Below, piece after piece: positions 1 to 8,454 of a DNA stretch of 42,954 bases. Every line of letters starts with the position of its first letter. Within the stretch, counting starts at the first letter, position 1. Source of the stretch: Helicobacter rappini (lineage in GTDB: Bacteria; Campylobacterota; Campylobacteria; Campylobacterales; Helicobacteraceae). The position numbers and the translations under genes were made by a program. Under the pieces are notes generated by a model. That model saw only the letters and a list, made by a program, of their open reading frames with translations. It did not search any database and was not told the DNA's origin. The DNA lies in contig NZ_FZPK01000041.1 of assembly GCF_900198625.1 (NCBI RefSeq), forward strand, positions 1 to 42,954, in the 5' to 3' direction.

Positions 1-29
1 AATTTGTGGTTTTTTGTGAAATGTGGGGT

Positions 30-38
30 ATTATAGCA
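30..38 (-). promoter_or_regulatory. Leftward extended -10 promoter
   Basis: On the minus strand this reads TGC-TATAAT, an extended -10 of the kind used by sigma-80/70 in Helicobacter, which often lacks a clear -35. It points out of the left edge, so a leftward gene probably starts just outside the window. Transcription has not been shown. Confidence 0.45.
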
Positions 39-152
39 TAAAAATAATCTCTATATCCTTGTATTACAACATTTTATTCAACCATCCATTTTAACTCACA
101 TTGAGATTGCATTGCACAGAAACTGGTATATACATTCTCACACAAAGCTTAG

Positions 153-169
153 TATAATACTCATATAAT
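153..169 (+). promoter_or_regulatory. Promoter region of magIII
   Basis: Two overlapping TATAAT hexamers (153-158 and 164-169) lie 28-44 bases before the magIII start, followed by a good ribosome binding site (AAAAGGAAA). Either could be the -10 box. Confidence 0.5.
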
Positions 170-196
170 AAACACAAAAATAGAAAAGGAAATACT

Positions 197-1006
197 ATGC
201 TGCCACATTTTCTACAAAATATAGAGATTAATGATGGATTTGACTTGCTTGTGATTTTACGCCAACATTATAATGTCGGGGATAAGCAAAGTTGGTGGTG
301 GCCTAGCTTTTTTTCTTTGCGTGTAGAAAATGGCATTGAGATAAATGGAGCAGCACAGATTGAGATGGATTTAAGCCTTTGCTTTGCTGCTATTTTAGGA
401 CAGAATACAAAGTATGAATATGCTGCTACTAGCCTTAGCAACCTCTACATGTTTTTTTATAATAATCTTACAAAAAACCCAAATGATGATATACAGCTAT
501 ATAGCAATTATCCTAATCCACAACTCACACAAATCGCCCAGCCGCATTATCAAGATTTAATACTCAAGCAACTCGCAAATCTTTTACCACAAGATATTAT
601 GCCTCTTATTAGAATCTCTGGATTCTATCAGCAAAAAGCAACGCGTTTAATCGCTCTCGCACAAAATATCATAAAGGATTTTGAAACTTTTCATAATTTC
701 TCACTGCATGTTACAAAAGAGTGGCTTTTATCTCAAAAAGGCATTGGGCTTGAGAGTGCATCAAGTATTTTAAACTATGCGTTAAAAAGAGAAGAAATGG
801 TGGTTGATAGCTATACACAACGCTTACTTGGGCATTGCGGTTTGCTTTTTGATGATTATCACTCAATGCAAGACTTTTTAACACAGAATCTTTATAGGGC
901 AAGTGATTTGTATGGTGATATGCCATTAGCACAAATTATGGCAAGGTTTCATGGAAAAATCGTTGAATGTAGTAAGCAGTATAAATTGGCAAAACTTACT
1001 TATTAA
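197..1006 (+). CDS. magIII: 3-methyladenine DNA glycosylase MagIII
   Basis: Base-excision repair enzyme of the endonuclease III superfamily that removes 3-methyladenine from alkylated DNA. A helix-hairpin-helix lies around residues 178-192 (SQKGIGLESAS), followed by MVVDSY with the catalytic-type Asp at 204. The C-terminal ARFHGKIVE stretch carries the lysine that I take to match the carbamylated lysine of H. pylori MagIII. There are no four-cysteine iron-sulphur ligands at the C-terminus, as expected for MagIII and unlike Nth. The N-terminal WWWP motif and ILGQNTKYE also match the family. At 269 residues it is about 50 longer than my recollection of the H. pylori protein, mainly from loops near residues 40-60 and 92-125. 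The start follows AAAAGGAAA. It stands alone, with a leftward gene downstream. Confidence 0.88.
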   Translation: MLPHFLQNIEINDGFDLLVILRQHYNVGDKQSWWWPSFFSLRVENGIEINGAAQIEMDLSLCFAAILGQNTKYEYAATSLSNLYMFFYNNLTKNPNDDIQLYSNYPNPQLTQIAQPHYQDLILKQLANLLPQDIMPLIRISGFYQQKATRLIALAQNIIKDFETFHNFSLHVTKEWLLSQKGIGLESASSILNYALKREEMVVDSYTQRLLGHCGLLFDDYHSMQDFLTQNLYRASDLYGDMPLAQIMARFHGKIVECSKQYKLAKLTY

Positions 1007-1057
1007 GATAAGATTCTATATCGATATACATAGCTTAAAATAGTTTCTACTTTTTTT

Positions 1058-1128
1058 GTCATTTTGAGCGTAGCGAAAAATCTTTAAAGTATAGAATCTA
1101 AAAAAGATTCTCTACTCTTTTCAAAGAC
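1058..1128. repeat. Dispersed inverted-repeat element, copy 1
   Basis: The left arm (1058-1083) contains GAGCGTAGCGAA and ends in AAAAATCT. The right arm (1105-1128) is a decayed inverted match. The same arm recurs at 11729-11793, and related copies lie at 27102 and 36175. It sits between convergent genes and has no coding potential. It resembles REP/REPIN-type repeats. Confidence 0.65.
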
Positions 1129-1173
1129 ACAATACGATAAACATATAAACCACGCAACATTATTAAAGCATTA

Positions 1174-2382
1174 TCATAAAACATCATTCCCATTTACAAG
1201 CAATCTTGCGGCTTGTTTTGCATGCAAGATAAAGCTTTGGGCGATATTATCAAGGCGGTTAAATGGTAATTTAAATAGCACAATATCAGCACATTTTCCA
1301 GCTTTAAGACTACCATTATTTAAGCCTAGTGCTTTTGCGCTATTACGCGTGATAGAATAGATTAAATCCTTGCTTAAAGATTCTATATCTTGTGCTTTAT
1401 CTTGACTAAGTGTCGCAAAAAGTGCGTAACGAATCTCTTCTAAAATATCAACATCAGCATTCGAGCTTTTACCATCAGTAGCAATGATATGATTTAATCC
1501 CATTTTGCCCTGCAATAAGAGATTAGACCTAGGGCAAGAGATAATAGAGCCTTGCTTTAATAGTCTCTCTTTAAGATTAGAATCTGTATGAAGGCAATGC
1601 ACAAAAAGCGTGTTTATATCACTTAGTAAATCTAAAAAACTATCTATGCTAAAATGTGCTTTTGCATCTTTTACCTGAAAATTCTTTGCATAAAATTCCT
1701 TAAAATACCCTGTATTCTCACTTAGCCATTCTAGCTCTTGCCTAGATTCTAAAAAATGTGTTGAAAGCAAAAGGTTATAACGCATAGCAAGCTCAACCAC
1801 ATAATGTGCTATTTTTGGATTTATGGAATATGGTGCGTGCAGGGCTAATGCGGGGGTAAATGTAGCATTTTTTAAAGACAAAGTCTTTTCAAGGCGATTT
1901 GAGATATTTAGGGCTTGTTGTGTGAAATCACTCTCCATTGCCCCTAACACTTCATGGCAATAAATCACTTTGAGTTTAGAATCTAATAATAACTCTAAAT
2001 CCAAATCATAGCTACTGATCGCACAGACACTGCCCACGCCACTACGCTTTTGCGTCTTTATAGCCTGCTGCATTGCCTGTGTATTGTGCTTTAGGACTTC
2101 ACCACGATTTGCCATGACACTATCAAGCCATATATCAAAATCCCCATAGCAAAAACTTGTATCATTTTTGCTAAACTCAAAATGTATATGAGAGTTAATA
2201 AAGGCTGGTAGCATAACATGATTTTTATAAAATACAAAATCGCAATTACTATACTTTTGTCTCAATGAATTAAAATCGCCAACTTCTTTAATCATACCAG
2301 AATCAATGATAATACCACCATGTTCTACAACCTCCCATGTCTCATCGCAAGGGAGCATTATGCTTGTGCCTATGAGTTTCAT
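1174..2382 (-). CDS. Amidohydrolase, nucleoside deaminase-like (SsnA/MtaD/aminofutalosine deaminase group)
   Basis: Metal-dependent deaminase of the amidohydrolase superfamily. Visible metal-site motifs are HIHFE (first His-x-His), a HAPYSINP segment, STHFLES, VHCLHTD and the final Asp in IATDGKSSNADVD. ISCPRSN and a C-terminal ARLLVNG segment are also family features. Epsilonproteobacterial homologues are annotated as chlorohydrolase, adenosine deaminase or aminofutalosine deaminase; the substrate cannot be read from sequence. An upstream Met exists at 2406, but the Met at 2382 is preceded by AAGGA at the right distance and follows the -10 box (2420-2428) with a normal leader, so I prefer it (402 residues). 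It is divergent from the EamA transporter. A purine or menaquinone-precursor role is inference. Confidence 0.8.
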   Translation of the reverse strand: MKLIGTSIMLPCDETWEVVEHGGIIIDSGMIKEVGDFNSLRQKYSNCDFVFYKNHVMLPAFINSHIHFEFSKNDTSFCYGDFDIWLDSVMANRGEVLKHNTQAMQQAIKTQKRSGVGSVCAISSYDLDLELLLDSKLKVIYCHEVLGAMESDFTQQALNISNRLEKTLSLKNATFTPALALHAPYSINPKIAHYVVELAMRYNLLLSTHFLESRQELEWLSENTGYFKEFYAKNFQVKDAKAHFSIDSFLDLLSDINTLFVHCLHTDSNLKERLLKQGSIISCPRSNLLLQGKMGLNHIIATDGKSSNADVDILEEIRYALFATLSQDKAQDIESLSKDLIYSITRNSAKALGLNNGSLKAGKCADIVLFKLPFNRLDNIAQSFILHAKQAARLLVNGNDVL

Positions 2383-2419
2383 ATCTGTCCTTATTATTTT
2401 AAACATTAGAATCTTTTGT

Positions 2420-2428
2420 ATTATAGCA
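2420..2428 (-). promoter_or_regulatory. Extended -10 promoter of the amidohydrolase
   Basis: Minus strand TGC-TATAAT, about 38 bases before the preferred start at 2382. If used, the alternative start at 2406 would have a leader of only a few bases, which supports the downstream start. Confidence 0.55.
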
Positions 2429-2572
2429 ATAAGTATTCTTTCTTAACAGCATATAGATTTTTTGCATACTAATTTTAACAAGCTTTATGCAATACATGTA
2501 AATTCCATGAGGTTATCTTGTAGGAAACAAGCTAAAAGTATTGAAAGACAGAATCTAAGCTTTAGCTATATT

Positions 2573-2581
2573 TGCTATAAT
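2573..2581 (+). promoter_or_regulatory. Extended -10 promoter of the EamA transporter
   Basis: TGC-TATAAT ends 27 bases before the ATG at 2609, which itself follows TAAGGATT. No convincing -35 box is visible, which is normal for Helicobacter. Confidence 0.6.
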
Positions 2582-2608
2582 TAGGGCTTTGTTTAGATAA
2601 GGATTATT

Positions 2609-3529
2609 ATGCGTCAAAGTGCTATGAGTGGCATTTTATTCATGTTTGCTGCTTCACTTACTTTTTCTTTAATGAATGCGTGTGTTAAGCTTTTAGATTC
2701 CATGTCTTCTATGGAGCTTATATTTTTTCGTCATGTTTTTACAGCGATTTGTATAGGTATTTGGTGGTGTTTTTACCCACCTTTTAAGCCAGATTCTAAA
2801 CCACGCAAAAAAGGTGGCTATTTTAGATTACTTATGCGTTCTCTTACAGGTGGTTTAGCTATGCTTGCTATGTTTTATAATATCGCTACTATCTCGCTTG
2901 GCACGGCTTCAGCCTTTGCACAGACTATGCCTATTTATATTGTGTTATTTACACTGCTTTTTACAAAAGAGCATGTGAGATTACCCATCATATTAGCAAC
3001 GATGATAGGCTTTGTTGGGGTGATTTGTATCTGTGATATACGCACTGAAAGTCTAGGGATTGATAATATTATTGCGGGTATTATTAATGGAATCATGATG
3101 GCATTAGCTTATATGAGTTTAAAGGATTTGAAAGAATATTTTAATGAATCAAGTATGATTATGGGCTTTGCTATCACTATGGCTGTTGTTGGCGGAGTGT
3201 TTATGTTTATTGAGATTCCACATTTATCTGGCTTTAGCATACCAAATGTGCGTGAATGGATAGGTATCCTTATCTTAGGGATACTTGGGACTTTAGGACA
3301 AATGTTTCTAACAAGGGCTTTCATACTAGCCCCTGCTGGACTTATATCACCGCTTGATTATATGCGTATTGTATGGGGTGTGATTTTTGGAGTAATGCTT
3401 GGAGATTCTCTGCCTAATATGATGACATTAAGCGGCATTACACTCATTATCATATCTGGTGTTTTGATAGCTATGCCTGTGTTTTTACAAGACTATAAAA
3501 AGTATAAAAACAAGAGTCTAAAACCTTAG
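2609..3529 (+). CDS. EamA/DMT-family membrane transporter
   Basis: Drug/metabolite transporter superfamily protein of 306 residues with about ten hydrophobic segments in two similar halves (EamA repeats around residues 8-140 and 155-293). The first repeat opens with LTFSLMNACVKLL and has the charged FFRH turn typical of this family. The second half has the GTLGQMFLTRAFILAPAGLISPLDY signature region. It acts in the inner membrane. Members export or import amino acids, nucleosides or S-adenosylmethionine, and the substrate here is not predictable. It has its own promoter and a hairpin terminator overlapping its stop codon. Confidence 0.82.
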   Translation: MRQSAMSGILFMFAASLTFSLMNACVKLLDSMSSMELIFFRHVFTAICIGIWWCFYPPFKPDSKPRKKGGYFRLLMRSLTGGLAMLAMFYNIATISLGTASAFAQTMPIYIVLFTLLFTKEHVRLPIILATMIGFVGVICICDIRTESLGIDNIIAGIINGIMMALAYMSLKDLKEYFNESSMIMGFAITMAVVGGVFMFIEIPHLSGFSIPNVREWIGILILGILGTLGQMFLTRAFILAPAGLISPLDYMRIVWGVIFGVMLGDSLPNMMTLSGITLIIISGVLIAMPVFLQDYKKYKNKSLKP

Positions 3530-3535
3530 ACTTTT
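3515..3535 (+). terminator. Hairpin terminator of the EamA gene
   Basis: AGTCTAA-AACC-TTAGACT-TTT forms a perfect 7-bp stem, four-base loop and short T run. The stem includes the TAG stop codon of the transporter gene. The stem is AT-rich, so strength is uncertain. Confidence 0.55.
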
Positions 3536-3690
3536 AAATGATATTTTATATATTTTATAGATAATGTAAGAAATATACAACATGATCTATATTCATGCAA
3601 AAAATTCTAACACTCTGTTTTGTTGTGGAGTCGGTATTTAAGGTGTAAAATTTGGATTTTATAGTAGGTGTCTCACTGCATTAATATGAT

Positions 3691-3718
3691 GAGATTGTTA
3701 GATTTAGAATCTAATCTC
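3691..3718. terminator. Possible hairpin terminator at the cobB 3' end
   Basis: TTAGATT-TAG-AATCTAA makes a 7-bp stem, extended by GAGA/TCTC across a small bulge, and touches the cobB stop codon. There is no T run on the leftward side, so terminator function is only inferred from its place between converging genes. Confidence 0.35.
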
Positions 3719-4446
3719 TAACATTCTATAAATTCTCCCACAAGCCTTTCAATCTTTGGAGCAGCACTTACAGCAGATTCTATAAAGCATATACTAAAAT
3801 ACCCATCAAACCAGCTAGATTCTAAATTATTTAACACACTCTTTTTTGCGTATTGGCTAAATTGTGCGACATTTAGCACCTCCCCACTTGTGCCAATGCA
3901 GACAAATAAGCTATTCTCACTCTCACTTAGTCTCTCTAGCTCTCTAGCTAACAAGACATAGTTTGGGGCATATTCGCTAAACATTACAATATTATGCCGC
4001 AAAGATTCTTCCCCACAAGATTCACATATAAGTTTTGGCATAGCTTGATAACCAATATTTGTGATAGTCTCACACAATTCACAACGCACTTCAGGTAAGA
4101 ATCCGTGCAAGTGAATGACATCTTTACACCCAGCTCGTTCCAACAAGTCATCTACATTTTGCGTGATAACAACCACTTCTTGCGGATAGTTTGCTTTGAG
4201 CCTTGCTATCATCTTATGTGCGGCATTTGGATTAACTTCTCCTAATTGAATGCGTCTTTTATCATAGAAATCTAGCACTTTCTGCCTATCCTTAGCAAAG
4301 CCACTCGCACTGCAGACTTCCATAATGTCAAACTCTTCCCATAAGCCATCATTATCACGGAATGTTCGCAATCCACTCTCCGCACTAAGCCCTGCCCCGC
4401 TAAATATCATCACTCGTTTAGAATCTGTCTGTTTAGTATCTATCAT
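3718..4446 (-). CDS. cobB: NAD-dependent protein deacylase (sirtuin)
   Basis: Sir2-family enzyme that removes acyl groups from lysine using NAD. The NAD site GAGLSAESG is at residues 17-25, TQNVDDLLERAG at 95-106, and the catalytic His in HLHG at 114. Four zinc cysteines lie at 122, 125, 141 and 144 (CELC and CESC). Tyr61 and Arg64 in FYDKRR match the YxxR signature of class III (SIRT5-like) sirtuins, which favours succinyl or malonyl lysine. The usual GE after the zinc module reads FSE here, a small deviation. Length 242 is normal. It follows pseI on the same strand after a 146-bp gap, so co-transcription is possible but not evident. Confidence 0.92.
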   Translation of the reverse strand: MIDTKQTDSKRVMIFSGAGLSAESGLRTFRDNDGLWEEFDIMEVCSASGFAKDRQKVLDFYDKRRIQLGEVNPNAAHKMIARLKANYPQEVVVITQNVDDLLERAGCKDVIHLHGFLPEVRCELCETITNIGYQAMPKLICESCGEESLRHNIVMFSEYAPNYVLLARELERLSESENSLFVCIGTSGEVLNVAQFSQYAKKSVLNNLESSWFDGYFSICFIESAVSAAPKIERLVGEFIEC

Positions 4447-4592
4447 TGTAATTCCTTGTTTTGCTAAAAAGTTAGAGTATAGTTCTCATCATTTTAGGGT
4501 GAGGGCAAAAACTCTCTTTTGGATTTTGTACTCAATGTTATCACGCTCAATAACAAGATATTTAGAATCATTCCTACAACCCATATTTGTTT

Positions 4593-5657
4593 TTACTCAA
4601 TATAAGATTCTAAAAGCGGCATACCACCTTGTATATCCTTACTAAAAGTTTTGCCAAGTATGGAATCTAGCTTTAATGGCGACATGCCAAAACAAGGTCT
4701 CACACATGCAATATTCTCAAGGCTTATTATCTCTCCAGCCTTAACATCTTTTGAGACAAAAAGGCTACGCCCAAAGTTTCGCCCCTTTTTCTCTTTAGAA
4801 TCTATATGCGATTCTATAATGGGTAGTAATCCTCTCTCTTTATCACACATTTTAGAATCGTTATCATAAAAATCTTTTGCTAACTCACAAATTTCACGCA
4901 CGCTATTTACCATAAGGCTAAATTCATTCACATCAAGGCTAAATGCACTATCTACACCACCTAGATTCTTATCTAAAATAAAATGCTTTTCAATCACACT
5001 CACACCACAGAGTGTCGCCATCAGTGGCACACTAATGCCTAGTGTATGATCAGATAAGCCAACCTTTACATTATAGTGTTTCCATTGCTCTTTTATCGCT
5101 TGAATGTTTGTGAGTTTTGCATCACTCAATGCGGCAGGATATGCGGATATGCAATAAAGAAGTGTAATAGATTCATTATCTTTTAGAATCTCTAAAGCAT
5201 GTTTTATCTCATCATCATTTGCTATTCCAAGTGAAAGAATCACGGGCTTTTTTGTCGTTGCTATTGCTTTTAAAAGTGGGGTGTGCATGACTTCAAAGCT
5301 TGCGATTTTATAGATAGGGCAATTTAGATTTTCTAAAAACTCTACCCCTTCCACACTAAAAGGTGTGCTAAAAGATTCTAAACCTAAAGTATGTGCTAAG
5401 TCAAATATCTCTTTATGCCACTCCCATGGCATTTGTGCGTCTTCATAAAGCTCCCATAAATATGAATCTTTCCATAATCCATCATTAATCCTAAAATACT
5501 CATTTTTATAAGGCAGGGTAAGGCAGCTTGGCTTATAGGTCTGCACCTTTATTGCATTTGCACCTGTTTTTGCGATGGCTTCTACACTTTTTAGGGCGAC
5601 CTCTAGGCTTTGGTTATGATTTGCACTAAGCTCTGCGATGATAAATGGTGTTTGCAT
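4593..5657 (-). CDS. pseI: Pseudaminic acid synthase
   Basis: NeuB-family enzyme that condenses phosphoenolpyruvate with 2,4-diacetamido-2,4,6-trideoxy-L-altrose to give pseudaminic acid, the sugar on Helicobacter and Campylobacter flagellin. IIAELSANHNQ opens the TIM barrel; KVQTYKP, FSTPFS, IKVGLSDHTLG and IEKHFILDK are catalytic-face segments. A C-terminal SAF (antifreeze-like) domain starts near GRNFGRSLFVSKDVKAGE. The SANHN start favours PseI over the sialic-acid enzyme NeuB. An extra stretch of roughly 15 residues separates the barrel from the SAF domain (around residues 266-288) and contains DSK and ESHIDSKEK, encoded by AGAATCT-type words. The start follows GGAGATTAC. No other pse genes are in the window. 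Confidence 0.88.
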   Translation of the reverse strand: MQTPFIIAELSANHNQSLEVALKSVEAIAKTGANAIKVQTYKPSCLTLPYKNEYFRINDGLWKDSYLWELYEDAQMPWEWHKEIFDLAHTLGLESFSTPFSVEGVEFLENLNCPIYKIASFEVMHTPLLKAIATTKKPVILSLGIANDDEIKHALEILKDNESITLLYCISAYPAALSDAKLTNIQAIKEQWKHYNVKVGLSDHTLGISVPLMATLCGVSVIEKHFILDKNLGGVDSAFSLDVNEFSLMVNSVREICELAKDFYDNDSKMCDKERGLLPIIESHIDSKEKKGRNFGRSLFVSKDVKAGEIISLENIACVRPCFGMSPLKLDSILGKTFSKDIQGGMPLLESYIE

Positions 5658-5831
5658 GTAATCTCCACATAACAGATTCTATTTAGTATTGTAAGTAAAA
5701 ATTTTTAAGTTCTTGTGATTTATGCCTGTATTTTTAGAATCTCTTTGTATCGCTCGTATGTCTATATCGTAACATTTGGTTTTGCTATATTATAAACTTA
5801 CAATAAAATGACAATAAAGCACACACTTTTA

Positions 5832-5840
5832 TGCTATAAA
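5832..5840 (+). promoter_or_regulatory. Extended -10 promoter of the MFS gene
   Basis: TGC-TATAAA lies 29 bases before the ATG at 5870. The ribosome binding site AAGG is just upstream of the start. Confidence 0.5.
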
Positions 5841-5869
5841 ACATTTTCATTTTATACTTAAGGTTCATT

Positions 5870-7057
5870 ATGTCTCATAATAAATCTAGCATTTTTGCTT
5901 GGTTACCTGTTTTGTGTGTTACTTTTGGTGCGTTTATCTTTAATACTTCAGAGTTTATACCTATTGGGCTTTTAGGTGCGATTGGCAATGACTTTTCTAT
6001 GAGTGATTCTGAAGTTGGAGTAATGCTTACTATCTATGCGTGGGTGGTAGCCCTTGCGTCCTTGCCGCTTATGCTCTATTTTGCACAAAGCAATCTTAAA
6101 TCCCTTATGTTAGGCGTTATTTTTGTATTTGTGCTTAGTCATTTCATCTCTGCTTTATCACAAAATTTCATTATGCTTGTAGCCTCTCGCATCGGTGTAG
6201 CCCTATCTCACGCGCTCTTTTGGTCTATCGCTTCTGTTATGGCGGTGCGTGCTGCACCAAAGGGTAAGCAAAGCAGTGCATTGGGCTTTGTGATTACAGG
6301 TAGCTCACTTGCTATGATTGTTGGGTTGCCGCTTGGGCGTATGATAGGGCTGTATGTGGATTGGCGGGTGAGCTTTTTGTGTATTGGACTTGTGGCGTTG
6401 TGTGTTGGCATTGCTTTCTGGCGGGTGTTTCCTACTATGCCAAACACGCAAAATATTTCGCTAAAAACGCTTCCTACACTTCTGCAAAATAAGGCATTTA
6501 TGAAGATTTGCTTTCTTACACTTGTGTTTGTGAGCGGACATTTTAGCGCATATACTTATATTGAGCCATTTTTGGAGAATGTGGCGGGGTTTAGGGCGAG
6601 TTCTGTTACTTTTATCTTGTGTTTGTTTGGGCTTATGGGTGTGGTAGGGAGTGTGCTATTTGCGAGATTCTATGAGAGATTTCATTTAGCCTTTGTGCGT
6701 CTTAGCCTTTTTGGTTTGGGTTTTAGTATGCTTTTATTGTATTTTGTGAGTGAATCAAGTGCTGCTACCACGCTACTTTGTGCGATATGGGGGCTATGCT
6801 TTATGCTTTTTGGTGTGATTTTTCAATCACAAGTGATTGCCGCTGTGCCAAATGCTACGGCGGTAGCAATGAGTATTTTTTCAGGTATTTTTAATGTTGG
6901 CATAGGCAGTGGGGCGTTGATTGGCGGCTTGGCATATACGCATTTTGGGATAGAATCTATTGGCTTTGTGGCAAGTGGAATATGTGCTGTTGCGGCGTTG
7001 TATTTTATGAGTGCTATGGGCTTTGCGAGGGTGTTTAGGAAGTTTAGAAGAGTGTAG
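5870..7057 (+). CDS. Major facilitator superfamily efflux transporter (SotB-like)
   Basis: Twelve-segment inner-membrane exporter of the drug:H+/sugar-efflux branch, similar by eye to the H. pylori gene called sugar efflux transporter. The first segment carries FNTSEFIPIGLL, typical of the SotB/AraJ group, and SRIGVALSHALFWSIA plus VITGSSLAMIVGLPLGR form the motif C region of drug-H+ antiporters. The 395-residue length is normal. Substrates could be sugars, purines or drugs and cannot be decided. The gene is somewhat richer in G+C at third positions than its neighbours. Its TAG stop abuts the lspA stop directly on the opposite strand (TAGCTA). Confidence 0.85.
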   Translation: MSHNKSSIFAWLPVLCVTFGAFIFNTSEFIPIGLLGAIGNDFSMSDSEVGVMLTIYAWVVALASLPLMLYFAQSNLKSLMLGVIFVFVLSHFISALSQNFIMLVASRIGVALSHALFWSIASVMAVRAAPKGKQSSALGFVITGSSLAMIVGLPLGRMIGLYVDWRVSFLCIGLVALCVGIAFWRVFPTMPNTQNISLKTLPTLLQNKAFMKICFLTLVFVSGHFSAYTYIEPFLENVAGFRASSVTFILCLFGLMGVVGSVLFARFYERFHLAFVRLSLFGLGFSMLLLYFVSESSAATTLLCAIWGLCFMLFGVIFQSQVIAAVPNATAVAMSIFSGIFNVGIGSGALIGGLAYTHFGIESIGFVASGICAVAALYFMSAMGFARVFRKFRRV

Positions 7058-7537
7058 CTATTTTTTCTTTTTATGTAAAAGCAGGGTTTGCAAGATAAAA
7101 AGGGCAATACCGCAATCAATGATAATATCAGCAAAATTAAATATAGGAAAGTCAAACTTATAATGCCAATAGATATAATCCACAACACCGCCATGTAAAA
7201 ATCTATCAAGTATATTTGAAGTCCCACCTGCAAGCATAAGCGAAAAAGCGATATAATGCTGTTTAAAAAGATCTTTTTGTGCGAATAAGATTCCAACAAT
7301 AAGGGCTATAAGACCTACTTGTATGTATTTTAGCCATTCCCCAAGCCATGTAAAAAATGAGAAAGCAACGCCTGTGTTAAAGACAAGGGCGATAGAAATT
7401 ACAGGCATATCAGCAATCATTACAAAATCATGCAAACTTTGTGGCTGTGCGATATAAATCATTGTGTATTTTATAGCTTGGTCTAGGGCTACAAGGAAAA
7501 GAAAAAGTATGCTAAAGTGTCGTATTTGCTTTGACAT
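7058..7537 (-). CDS. lspA: Lipoprotein signal peptidase (signal peptidase II)
   Basis: Aspartic membrane protease that cleaves the signal peptide of diacylglyceryl prolipoproteins. Four hydrophobic segments are visible. NTGVAFSF is at residues 54-61. GGTSNILDR is at 104-112. GGVVDYI contains catalytic Asp120 and FNFAD contains catalytic Asp137. Length 159 is standard. The window encodes several lipoproteins that would be its substrates (RlpA, the DUF285 protein and others). The start follows AAGGTTTTAAT. It converges with the MFS gene with no intergenic bases. Confidence 0.95.
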   Translation of the reverse strand: MSKQIRHFSILFLFLVALDQAIKYTMIYIAQPQSLHDFVMIADMPVISIALVFNTGVAFSFFTWLGEWLKYIQVGLIALIVGILFAQKDLFKQHYIAFSLMLAGGTSNILDRFLHGGVVDYIYWHYKFDFPIFNFADIIIDCGIALFILQTLLLHKKKK

Positions 7538-7714
7538 ATTAAAACCTTATGTGAATCTAAAATAAAAGCGGCATTGTAGCAAAATGATATAAATATGTCT
7601 TTTAGGACTAGTTGGTTTGTATTTGTGAGATTTAGAATCTATGTTTTATCCATTGCTTATCGACATTTAATCAAAAGCAAATTCTAGATTCTAAACCCAA
7701 TGCTACACAGCATT

Positions 7715-8428
7715 TCATTCCACATATTTATCAAATTTATCTATCGTGTTTTCTAAGTATTGTATAAAATCTTTTTCTTTTGGCATGTCTTTATGGGCTT
7801 TTATTGTGGATAGCTTGATACATAAAGCAGCACTTGTATCCTTTGCTTGTGTTATTTTTGCTATAAGAACATTACTTTTTTCTAGGATTTCTTTCTGGGC
7901 TTGCGGTTGTAATCCTGTGAAAAGATTCAAAAAAGGTTGCACGAAGTTAGATAATGCCTGCATACTTGTCTGCGTGTGTGAATCTAGCGTTTCAATCATA
8001 TTTAGTGTCATGCTATATGATCTCTCGCCTTTAGTAAAACACTCATTTGTAAGCCTTATGCAATCTTCAATTAACTTTTTAGTTTCATTATGCGTTACTT
8101 CTGCTTCTGCTAACATTTTTTCTAAAACATTAGCATTTGACTTATTTTTATCTAAAAAGCTATTTTGATAAGTATTGCTAGTGTCAATATTTATTGTCCT
8201 ATTTTCCCGCCTTTTATACAGCTTTTTACGCTCTTCTCTATCATTATTAATACGCATTTCACCATTAAAAAAAGTAATGCCATGCTGCTTTAATAGCGAT
8301 AAAGCATGATTTGCTATGGGAATGTTATTGAAATGATTATAGTATGCGCTACGGATTACATCTTTTTCATAAAAGTTTATAGCAAGTGCATCGATTTTTG
8401 CGATATTTTGTTTAAATTGCTCATGCAT
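7715..8428 (-). CDS. Hypothetical helical/coiled-coil protein
   Basis: I do not recognise this 237-residue protein. It has no signal peptide or membrane segment. The N-terminal 45 residues look helical, residues 50-90 are charged and polar (DREERKKLYKRREN), and most of residues 90-237 is heptad-like helix rich in Leu, Lys and Glu, so a coiled-coil or helical-bundle structure is likely. It starts 26 bases after the ispA stop on the same strand with a plausible AAGGGCG site, so it is probably translated from the ispA transcript. A gap of 177 bases separates it from lspA. No functional motif was found. Confidence 0.7.
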   Translation of the reverse strand: MHEQFKQNIAKIDALAINFYEKDVIRSAYYNHFNNIPIANHALSLLKQHGITFFNGEMRINNDREERKKLYKRRENRTINIDTSNTYQNSFLDKNKSNANVLEKMLAEAEVTHNETKKLIEDCIRLTNECFTKGERSYSMTLNMIETLDSHTQTSMQALSNFVQPFLNLFTGLQPQAQKEILEKSNVLIAKITQAKDTSAALCIKLSTIKAHKDMPKEKDFIQYLENTIDKFDKYVE

Positions 8429-8454
8429 TTCACGCCCTTTTTTATGGCTAAGTT

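Noticed and set aside
4481-4545. Possible further copy of the dispersed element between cobB and pseI
   Set aside because: TCATTTTAGGGTGAGGGCAA is only loosely similar to the arm and no matching second arm is convincing, so it is not listed as a feature.
6823-7299. 158-codon leftward frame across the MFS and lspA genes
   Set aside because: It is a shadow of two clear genes in other frames and has no protein-like motif or ribosome binding site.
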